A DNA stretch of 55,676 bases from a virus: IMG/VR virus record IMGVR_UViG_3300008116_000079, positions 1 through 55,676 of that record; one strand, 5' to 3'. Of this stretch, positions 45,232-52,491 are shown piece after piece. A program made the position numbers and the translations under genes. A model generated the notes under the pieces. The model did not search any database. It was not told the origin of the DNA and saw only the letters and a list, made by a program, of their open reading frames with translations. Position 1 is the first letter of the stretch, and each line of letters starts with the position of its first letter.

Positions 45232-47509
45232 CTCTCACTTGAATCCACGGCCAATATGTTGCTGAATAGTTACTATCAATCGATACTAAATCTAATGAAT
45301 CGATAATCTCATCACTCGTTGTTTGATTTGGACTTGATATTACATACAAAGAATCTGCCCTATCTTCCTCAACCATTTCAATCGAGTAGGCTGTCAATGA
45401 ACTATGGTCATAAAAGTTAATACCCGGCGTTGCAAATATATTAATGTCAACTGCTTCAGGGTTTGCGAAGGTATCGATACCTTGTATATATGAGTAATAA
45501 TCAGAATTACCTGAAATAGTACTAAACACACCTCCATTTGAAGTATTACCACTTACATATGTTGGTTTACCAAAGATATAACTATCACCATATGTTCTTA
45601 CATTTCTGTAAATGTCCCAACCATCAAATCCACCACATACAGCCAATGTAAACTTTCTATAGTTAATATTTGTTAATTTATTGTTTGTTGCATCTGTTTG
45701 ACCTTCTAAATCGTATGATGTTGTTAAATACGTCGTACCTGTCAAAGTTGAAGCGTTTGTTGATAAGTGAAACCCTTCAGTTGATGAAGTTGCATTTATT
45801 CCTTTAAATTTAAATAAATCTCTATCAAATGTATTTTGACTAACTTGATTACCTAAACCAAAATATGTTCTTCTTAGTTTATCACCTGAAGATAGAATTG
45901 GTGTACCATCCGCTTCATATCCCATAATATCACCAGCATCGTAGAATTCCGTTTTATACATAACAGACCCCAAAGTTTTTGTACCAAATGTACTGTTTGA
46001 AACAAAACCTTTAAAACCCGCAGGATATGCGTCCGATGGTGCACTATTACTCATCGATAACATAATATATCTTGAACGTAATTCATATTCTCCATCGGAG
46101 GTACCAATCTTTCTTGCAACATATCCAGGTAAATCTGGGTTCATTGAACATCTTGAAAATTTTTCAAGTACAACAATATTATCATCAGTATCGTTAAAGT
46201 CTCTAACAATTAAATCGAATTCACCTGTTTCAATATTGATGTTTATTATCGATATTTTTACTTCAAAATTAGCACTGTCTCCATCCGAAATGGTGACGAT
46301 GTCAAACAAATCAACAACTTCACCACCACGAACTTCTGAAACAATTGTTGGAGAAACAGGTGTGTCCCATTTTGTTCTAAAAGAATTTCCTTCACTTTCA
46401 TAGATTTCTGTTAAACTTAAACCTCTGATATAACCTTGTTTGTAAGCCTCTAAAAGATAATTGGGGTATGATTCAAAAACATAAATCGGAACATCACCTT
46501 TTAATCTATCGTAAACATCGGTCCCAAATACTTTAGTTACATATTTTGAAGAAGTACTATCCATACTACATGTAAAAGATTTTGCCCCACTTGTTGCACC
46601 TGTTACGTTTACGGTGAATTCAGATAAAGGATTTGATGTCAAACCAGTCCCACTAATGTTAAAACTGGAATCCGTAGTTACTTCGAGATTTAATGTTTGT
46701 CCAACATATGAACCTCTCGGTCTAAAAGATAAAATTATCTTTCCATCGTAGTCACTATTCAAAGTTGCGTTATAGGTATATCTTGTTACATCAAACCTTG
46801 AAGTACCACTATTGTAAACAAATAAATAAGAATATACCTCAGTGCTTCCTGTATTAACTAAAACATTATACCACTCTTTGTTATTGTTATTATTTGCGTT
46901 ATCTAAACCTGTTAATGGAGAAACTTCTTCTAAAGAAGAGGTTAATGATGTTGTACCCGAAGATGGTACATTTCCCATAACAAACCATTGACCGTGATTT
47001 GACGAAGTATTACCGCTAAAATTAGATACAATATAATCAGTAATATAATTACCGTCTACTGAAATTTTATCGGACAATTCCGAATATATCGTACTACCCG
47101 TAATTGTACTCGTGGTTGCTGACATGGTTAAACCACTTGTTGTTCCACTTAAAGTTCCTAAAGTAACTCCACCAATAGTTTGTACTCCAAAACTTTTACT
47201 TGGCATATATCCCGTTAAACCTAATATCCTTGTAACAAATAATTGGTTTGATTCTTCTAAGTATGATTTGGCAAAATATGGTAATTCAAATTTTGGGTTA
47301 CCATTTCCATCTTTAAGTGGAGACGTTGTTCCAAAATATGATTTAAATTCATCAAAATCTGTTATTAAAATTGGTTCAAACGCGGGACCTTTTAAGGTCT
47401 CACCTACTAAACCAAGTGTACTTACACCCACGCTTTGAGCTACAAAAGTTAAATCTTTTTCTGATGTGTATACACCAGGAGATACAAAAACTCTATTTGA
47501 ATTTGCCAT
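45188..47509 (-). CDS. 18: Tail sheath protein, N-terminal and middle part (interrupted)
   Basis: The protein is 773 residues. The N-terminus NRVFVSPGVYTSEKDLTFVA then GLVGETLKGPAFEPILITDF is the hallmark of contractile tail sheaths. A large Thr/Ser/Gly-rich region (~110-330) is probably the surface-exposed insertion domain. The conserved segment YSATYWPWIQVRDVDN near the end precedes the point where sheaths normally continue with a P-P-S...A-P-A-G-x-N-R-G block. Here that block, about 40 residues, is absent and the frame ends at IQKINIG. The C-terminal domain follows in the +1 frame. The sheath contracts to drive the tube into the cell, so a truncated product should be non-functional on its own. 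Confidence 0.85.
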   Translation of the reverse strand: MANSNRVFVSPGVYTSEKDLTFVAQSVGVSTLGLVGETLKGPAFEPILITDFDEFKSYFGTTSPLKDGNGNPKFELPYFAKSYLEESNQLFVTRILGLTGYMPSKSFGVQTIGGVTLGTLSGTTSGLTMSATTSTITGSTIYSELSDKISVDGNYITDYIVSNFSGNTSSNHGQWFVMGNVPSSGTTSLTSSLEEVSPLTGLDNANNNNNKEWYNVLVNTGSTEVYSYLFVYNSGTSRFDVTRYTYNATLNSDYDGKIILSFRPRGSYVGQTLNLEVTTDSSFNISGTGLTSNPLSEFTVNVTGATSGAKSFTCSMDSTSSKYVTKVFGTDVYDRLKGDVPIYVFESYPNYLLEAYKQGYIRGLSLTEIYESEGNSFRTKWDTPVSPTIVSEVRGGEVVDLFDIVTISDGDSANFEVKISIININIETGEFDLIVRDFNDTDDNIVVLEKFSRCSMNPDLPGYVARKIGTSDGEYELRSRYIMLSMSNSAPSDAYPAGFKGFVSNSTFGTKTLGSVMYKTEFYDAGDIMGYEADGTPILSSGDKLRRTYFGLGNQVSQNTFDRDLFKFKGINATSSTEGFHLSTNASTLTGTTYLTTSYDLEGQTDATNNKLTNINYRKFTLAVCGGFDGWDIYRNVRTYGDSYIFGKPTYVSGNTSNGGVFSTISGNSDYYSYIQGIDTFANPEAVDINIFATPGINFYDHSSLTAYSIEMVEEDRADSLYVISSPNQTTSDEIIDSLDLVSIDSNYSATYWPWIQVRDVDNDQSIQKINIG

Positions 47510-47644
47510 TTTTATATTGTTTGGTTATATTATTTTATTTCTTTTTATAATAAATATTATCACATTTACCAAAGATTCCCTTTATTTTATAAAAAAAAAT
47601 AGTTATATATATAAATTTATCTTTTTTTATCTATATTTATCTTT

Positions 47645-47824
47645 ATGAAAGATAACACTTCTAAAAATATAAAAATAAGTGAATATCATCACAAAATACT
47701 GAAAGAATATTGTGAAATTAACGGATTAAAAATTCACAAAGTAATTCAAAAAAGTATTGAAGAAATTTGTAAAAATAACACAAAACAAATACAACAACAA
47801 AAAAGGGACATTTATGGGGATTAA
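47645..47824 (+). CDS. Small ribbon-helix-helix-type DNA-binding protein
   Basis: A 59-residue plus-strand gene, opposite in direction to its neighbours. The segment NIKISEYHHKILKEYCEING then LKIHKVIQKSIEEICKNN has the Arc/MetJ-type layout: a short beta strand (KIS), helix A, a turn with G-L-K, then helix B. It is followed by a Gln/Lys tail. Such small phage proteins bind operators as dimers and often regulate themselves. The stop overlaps the stop region of the convergent gp15-like gene by 4 nt. Upstream, TATTTATC (7/8 of the late motif) lies 3 nt before the ATG. It is too short for common gene-calling cut-offs and easily missed. Confidence 0.7.
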   Translation: MKDNTSKNIKISEYHHKILKEYCEINGLKIHKVIQKSIEEICKNNTKQIQQQKRDIYGD

Positions 47825-48915
47825 GTTAGTTCATATGAATATGAATACTTTGATTTACCAATTGAATTAATGGTAACCCCTGAAAATGTATTATTACCTG
47901 TAATATTTGAATAATTTTCATTAATTGTGTATTGTGTTGTTCCCGATGTTTGATTTGTGTCAATAAATAATCTTACGGTTTGATTTATTGAATCACCTGT
48001 TATAGTGTTAATAACATCATTAAAAACAATCTCTATTGTTTTATCTACTTTATATTGTGAGGTCGCGGTATAAGTGGCAATAACTGAACCACTACTATAT
48101 GAAGAATTTAAAGTTATTAAATTACTTTTATTACTACTTTTTAATTTTCTACTATCAACTTCAGTCATCAATATTGCTCTTGAAATCGCTGGTGAAACTT
48201 CAAACTCTTCTTCATCAATCAAAAACCCTAACATCGTAAAAGAATAATTTTGAACATAGAATCTTCTACCATCCATTGTATCCATTGCAGTGTTATCGTT
48301 TTCTATTCTATCTAAAATTATTGGTATATAATGTCCTTTAATTTTAGTATAAGCTTGTCTTGATGAAAATTTTTGTAAAACTTTTTTATTGAAAGTGTTA
48401 ACATCTCTAAATTTTGTACAAACAATTGTTACATCAAATCCAATGTCAACAGGTACAGGTTGAGGTATTTTATATACATCGGCACCCATTTGATTTCCAT
48501 CCCAAGTTGGTACCGAGGCATAGAAAAAATCTCGTCTATCGGGTATAGTTCTTTGAATTGATGGATTGGTACCTAATTGAACATCAGGTTTTCTAACAAC
48601 CGCAATAAATGGTAATTTTATATTACCATCTTCATCTGAAAAGTTCCAATTATTTTTAAATTCTGACCATCTTTGAATCGTTAGTATTTTTGGTATTATA
48701 GGTAACTCTTCACCATCAGACATTATTTTAAAATTCTCTTTTACAAATTCAAGCATACCCAAATCCATGTCATCATGCATAATTGAATCAGGTAAAAAAG
48801 TATCTGATTTTGTTATTTCTTCTAACAATTCTTTTCTTCTACCAATAACGGCATTGTCTGTATTTTGACTAACACCAAAAACTTTTATATCTGTTTTTCT
48901 TTTAGGTAATCCCAT
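47821..48915 (-). CDS. 15: Tail sheath stabilizer/tail terminator, gp15-like
   Basis: The protein is 364 residues (T4 gp15 is 272). Recognisable elements are RWSEFKNNWNFSDEDGNIKL, LPFIAVVRKPDVQLGTNPSI, IPDRRDFFYASVPTWDGNQM, YKIPQPVPVDIGFDVTIVCT, FNKKVLQKFSSRQAYTKIKG then HYIPIILDRI, and FTMLGFLIDEEEFEVSPAIS. These match the tail-completion protein that caps the sheath/tube and joins it to the neck. The C-terminal ~100 residues are an extra Ser/Thr/Asn-rich extension absent from T4. It starts 2 nt after the stop of the 170-residue neck gene, so they are co-translated. Confidence 0.78.
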   Translation of the reverse strand: MGLPKRKTDIKVFGVSQNTDNAVIGRRKELLEEITKSDTFLPDSIMHDDMDLGMLEFVKENFKIMSDGEELPIIPKILTIQRWSEFKNNWNFSDEDGNIKLPFIAVVRKPDVQLGTNPSIQRTIPDRRDFFYASVPTWDGNQMGADVYKIPQPVPVDIGFDVTIVCTKFRDVNTFNKKVLQKFSSRQAYTKIKGHYIPIILDRIENDNTAMDTMDGRRFYVQNYSFTMLGFLIDEEEFEVSPAISRAILMTEVDSRKLKSSNKSNLITLNSSYSSGSVIATYTATSQYKVDKTIEIVFNDVINTITGDSINQTVRLFIDTNQTSGTTQYTINENYSNITGNNTFSGVTINSIGKSKYSYSYELT

Positions 48916-48917
48916 AA

Positions 48918-49430
48918 TTAAATTCCTCTAAATTCAAATTCTTGTGCTGGTACACAAAGAATAGTTCTATAATATGGTTTAAAACCAAACATATTATGTT
49001 TATTGTCTGATACAACTTTACCATCATTTGCGACAGTATAATATCTAATTTTTTCTTCAGATTCGGGATACCCAATAAAATCACCGTATTTAATATCTAT
49101 TTGCATTTCTTCTAAATGTTTTAAATAAACGGATATTGACATATTTCCTGGTTCTAAAAATCTATTTACACCTTTTGTGTAACTGTTATTTTTTGGTTCG
49201 TCTATTTTTACCAAACCATAAAATTCAACAGGTGGATAAAATTTTATTCCATCTTTACCCACTTCACCATACACGTTATCAGTATCTGTTTTTTGTCTAT
49301 CAACTCTAAAAAGAACCAACCTCATACCTAAATCACCGTGTAGATACTCTTCACCCAATTGAACATTTAAATCCATATCTGTCTGGGAAAAAAATTTTGA
49401 AATTCTTGTAATAGGTAATTTGTTTTTCAT
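48918..49430 (-). CDS. Neck-region structural protein (possible gp14 counterpart)
   Basis: The protein is 170 residues. Segments include DLNVQLGEEYLHGDLGMRLV, YGEVGKDGIKFYPPVEFYGL, NRFLEPGNMSISVYLKHLEE, GDFIGYPESEEKIRYYTVAN and YYRTILCVPAQEFEFRGI. I recognise it as the kind of protein found beside gp13 and gp15 in T4-like genomes (neck), but the exact T4 counterpart is uncertain. It is co-translated with the gp15-like gene. Upstream, a 51-bp region is shared with the divergent SNF2-helicase gene. The coding strand carries TATTTATT (7/8 of the late motif) 4 nt before the ATG. Confidence 0.6.
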   Translation of the reverse strand: MKNKLPITRISKFFSQTDMDLNVQLGEEYLHGDLGMRLVLFRVDRQKTDTDNVYGEVGKDGIKFYPPVEFYGLVKIDEPKNNSYTKGVNRFLEPGNMSISVYLKHLEEMQIDIKYGDFIGYPESEEKIRYYTVANDGKVVSDNKHNMFGFKPYYRTILCVPAQEFEFRGI

Positions 49431-49481
49431 ATATAATAAATAGTTTATATTATCAATCTTATTTATTATTATTTATTAAAC

Positions 49482-51076
49482 ATGCTTGATAAAGTACCGG
49501 AAATTGTTGCAAAAAATATTTTAGAGACCTACGACGGTTACAATAACCAAATGCTCGATTGGAAAAAAAAATTTGAAACAAATAAAAGTTTTAAATTAAC
49601 AAGACCTCAATCTGAATATGTTATCAAATATCACGAAGTTGTACCTAAAGTAGCAAGAAAAAATATTGTTATAGTTGAGAACTTTGGAGAAAAATTAAAA
49701 GAAACAAAGGAATTAGATTTTGTTCCCGAAAAAATATGGTGTGAAAAATTATTGTGTGAAACAGATAAGGCGTACCACATATGGGGTAAGATTTATGAAA
49801 ATCAAAAAAATCATGCTATGTGGATTCCAAAATCCGCAATTATACAAGAAGAAAAAAAATTAAATAGAGAAATAGATTATTCCCCATACGATAATAGACC
49901 ACCATTACCACATCAAAAAATAGCAATTGAAAAATTATTAGCTAATGATAGATTTATATTGGCGGATGAGGTTCAACATTTGATTTTTACATAATAAATT
50001 ATGACATTATAAAAAATTATCACACAATTGGTGAACCCGAAATTGGTGAAGAAAAAAATACACAAATTTCATCTACTAATTTTGACTTAGCAATAGTTGA
50101 TGAAGCTCATTACATTTCAAATACAACAGCACAAAGAACAAAGTTAATAAATGATATCTTATCAAAGATACCTAAAGTTTGGCTACTTACAGGTACACCT
50201 ATGACATCGAGACCGATAAATTATTTTAACCTATTAAGAATTGTAAATTCAAATGTGACTTTAGATTGGTCTTCATATGTTAGAAGGTATTGTGGTGGAT
50301 ATCAGTTTACAGTAAACGGTAGAAAAATTTGGAATACAGGTGGAGCAACAAATTTAGAGGAACTAAGATTAAAAACAAAAAATACCATCTTACGAAGATT
50401 AAAAACAGATGTGTTGGACTTACCCGATAAAATTATTAGTCCTGTATTTTTAACTCTATCAAGTACCGAGTATGATAGCGGATTGGAAGAATTTATTCAA
50501 ATTGCTCAAGAAAATAAAAATAAAGAATCATTATCTGTTACAATTAACAGATTAATGAAAATTAGAAAAATAATTTCAGAACAAAAAGTTGATTACACTT
50601 GTGAGATAATTGATAGATGTTTGGAACAAGGAAAAAAAGTTATTGTTTTTACAAATTTTACAATGGCTTTAGATATGTTACATGAAAAATATAAAAAAAA
50701 TTCAGTTGTCTTAGATGGTAGAATGTCTAAAGAAAAAAGACAAAAATCTGTTGATAGATTTCAAACCGAAGATAAAATAAAAATTTTCATATCAAATATT
50801 GTTGCTGGCGGTGTTGGTATTACCCTAACAGAAGCCGAAGTTGTTATCATGAACGATTTATCTTTCGTTCCCGCACATCACAGTCAGGCGGAAGATAGGG
50901 CATTTAGATATGGTCAGAAAAAAAACGTAGTAGTTTATTATCCGATTTTTGAAAACACAATAGAAAAAATTGTTTACAATATTTTACAAAAAAAGAAAAA
51001 TATAATCGACCAAGTTATGGGTGACGGTGATTTTAGTGAAAATTTCGCCCAATCACTTCTCAAACAAATCATTTAA
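49482..51076 (+). pseudogene. SNF2-type helicase, interrupted: Walker A region deleted and frame changed
   Basis: The 5' part (49482-49994) ends RPPLPHQKIAIEKLLANDRF then ILADE, exactly where SNF2 ATPases continue M-G-L-G-K-T, then reads VQHLIFT and stops. The 3' part is open in another frame from 49970. It begins GSTFDFYIINYDIIKNYH and continues with motif II AIVDEAHYIS, motif III LLTGTPMTSRPI, motif IV VIVFTNF, motif V VAGGVGITLTEA and motif VI QAEDRAFRYGQKKNV. Roughly 80 residues carrying motifs I and Ia are missing at about 49970. The protein resembles SMARCAL1/UvsW-like branch-migration helicases. Without Walker A it cannot hydrolyse ATP, so this is a decayed gene, a population variant or a misassembly. 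Confidence 0.8.
50201..51076 (+). CDS. SNF2 helicase C-terminal fragment (open reading frame of the interrupted gene)
   Basis: A 291-residue open frame starting at the first ATG after the DEAH box (MTSRPINYFNLL). It contains the whole second RecA-like lobe, with motifs IV-VI. If translated alone it would lack ATP-binding residues. It is listed because it is the longest open segment of the broken helicase. A start at this ATG is doubtful, since the same frame is open from 49970. The 3' end overlaps the convergent 92-residue gene by 24 nt. Confidence 0.5.
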   Translation: MTSRPINYFNLLRIVNSNVTLDWSSYVRRYCGGYQFTVNGRKIWNTGGATNLEELRLKTKNTILRRLKTDVLDLPDKIISPVFLTLSSTEYDSGLEEFIQIAQENKNKESLSVTINRLMKIRKIISEQKVDYTCEIIDRCLEQGKKVIVFTNFTMALDMLHEKYKKNSVVLDGRMSKEKRQKSVDRFQTEDKIKIFISNIVAGGVGITLTEAEVVIMNDLSFVPAHHSQAEDRAFRYGQKKNVVVYYPIFENTIEKIVYNILQKKKNIIDQVMGDGDFSENFAQSLLKQII

Positions 51077-51331
51077 TTCTTTTTTTATTTTTTCTTTTTC
51101 ATCTATATCCACAATATTATTATCAATTATTTTATTCCAAACACTGTAAATCATTTGTGGTTTGAATTCATCATCTTTTTTTGATAAACTTGCAGTGAGT
51201 TTATTTTCATTAGAATTATATTTTATTTTACTTTTTTCACTAATTTCTAAAACAAAATCAATGTTTCTTTTTGTACAAAAAAGAAAAAACTCATAAAATA
51301 TTTTAGAATTAAATATATTATTGTTAGACAT
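51053..51331 (-). CDS. Small hypothetical protein
   Basis: The protein is 92 residues, rich in Asn/Lys/Glu, and begins MSNNNIFNSKIFYEFFLFCT. Short hydrophobic and charged helices alternate. The end ELNDLFEK is acidic/basic mixed. No family is recognised. Its 5' end faces the divergent gp13-like gene across 41 bp containing the perfect palindrome TATTTATAAATA. Its 3' end overlaps the convergent helicase remnant by 24 nt. Confidence 0.55.
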   Translation of the reverse strand: MSNNNIFNSKIFYEFFLFCTKRNIDFVLEISEKSKIKYNSNENKLTASLSKKDDEFKPQMIYSVWNKIIDNNIVDIDEKEKIKKELNDLFEK

Positions 51332-51350
51332 AGTGTACTGAATATACGAG

Positions 51351-51362
51351 TATTTATAAATA
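51351..51362. promoter_or_regulatory. Palindromic late-type motif TATTTATAAATA between divergent genes
   Basis: The perfect 12-bp palindrome presents the TATTTATA octamer to both strands, 10 nt before the plus-strand gp13-like ATG and 19 nt before the minus-strand 92-residue gene. Confidence 0.6.
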
Positions 51363-51372
51363 AAGTAAATTC

Positions 51373-52491
51373 ATGAGTATAACAATAATTTCAAATACCG
51401 AAAAACAAAAACTATATACACAAGTTTTTCATTTATTAGGTTTACCTGTTAGAGGTGTCGAATTAACCGAAGAACAAATGGACACCTTTTTAGAGTTATC
51501 GGTATCAGAGTATGAACAGTACGTTAATGATTGGTTAATCGAATCTCAATGGTCGGCATTAGTTGGATTAGATGTGGATACACAATCCCTAACAAGAGCA
51601 TTCACAACAAGAAGTTTGGATTATGAAACACAATATAGTCACTCGTACTCTAAGATTGTTGGATTACAAGCCGGTGGTGATAGTGAATTGAAAAAAGATT
51701 ATATAACGTTGTCTGCTAACACTCAAACGTATGTAATTCCCGCTGGTAGAGAAATAAACGAATTACTATGGTTTACAAGAGCCGAACTGACCGATTCCAT
51801 TGTTGACCCGTTTTTGGGTGGATTTGGTGGTTTAGGTGGCGTTGCTTTTGGGGGTGTCGGTGGTTTTGCTCAACAAGGCGCATCGGGGTCATATTTCTTA
51901 TTACCAGCATACGACCTTTTATTGAGAATGCAGGACAGAAATTTAAAAAATAGACTTATAGGTGGTGAACTCACATATCGAATAACAGCGGGTCCAAATG
52001 GTACTAAAATAGTTCATTTATCAAACGTACCTGGTGGTAGATTCGATTTTGGTTCGATACAAAATAATAGAAGTAGAGTTTGGTATTGGTACTATGACAC
52101 CACATCAAGTGACACTTGTTTAGATAAAAATAGTGGTATCGTTAAATTACCATCAGATGTGGAGGTTGAAGAACTAACATGGGACATGTTAAATAAACCC
52201 GCACAAAATTGGGTTAGAAAGTATCTTATTGCCTATTCAAAAGAAGGGTTAGGTAGAATATGGGGTAAATTTTCAGGTGATTTACAAGTACCTGACAGTA
52301 CAATAAAATTAGACTATAGTACATTGTTAACCGAAGGTAAAGACGAAAAATTAAAACTAATTGAAGAATTAATGAATCGTTTAGAAAGACTTAGACCAGA
52401 TAAATTATTGGAGCGAAAGGGAGCAGAAGCTGAAAATTTAAACAAGTCTCTTAAATATAGACCTTTCCAATCACCATATAACGTAATTTAA
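51373..52491 (+). CDS. 13: Neck protein, gp13-like
   Basis: The protein is 372 residues (T4 gp13 is 309). The N-terminus (KLYTQVFHLLGLPVRGVELT, then FLELSVSEYEQYVNDWLIES) and the C-terminus (PAQNWVRKYLIAYSKEGLGR, then IWGKFSGDLQVPDSTIKLDY) match neck/head-completion proteins of T4-like phages. The middle has a Gly-rich insertion (FLGGFGGLGGVAFGGVGGFA, residues ~150-175) probably exposed on the virion. It links the portal/neck to the tail. It is on the plus strand, unlike the other tail genes. The stop overlaps the gp43 stop by 3 nt. The gp13 name is by position and pattern and is less certain than the structural role. Confidence 0.65.
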   Translation: MSITIISNTEKQKLYTQVFHLLGLPVRGVELTEEQMDTFLELSVSEYEQYVNDWLIESQWSALVGLDVDTQSLTRAFTTRSLDYETQYSHSYSKIVGLQAGGDSELKKDYITLSANTQTYVIPAGREINELLWFTRAELTDSIVDPFLGGFGGLGGVAFGGVGGFAQQGASGSYFLLPAYDLLLRMQDRNLKNRLIGGELTYRITAGPNGTKIVHLSNVPGGRFDFGSIQNNRSRVWYWYYDTTSSDTCLDKNSGIVKLPSDVEVEELTWDMLNKPAQNWVRKYLIAYSKEGLGRIWGKFSGDLQVPDSTIKLDYSTLLTEGKDEKLKLIEELMNRLERLRPDKLLERKGAEAENLNKSLKYRPFQSPYNVI

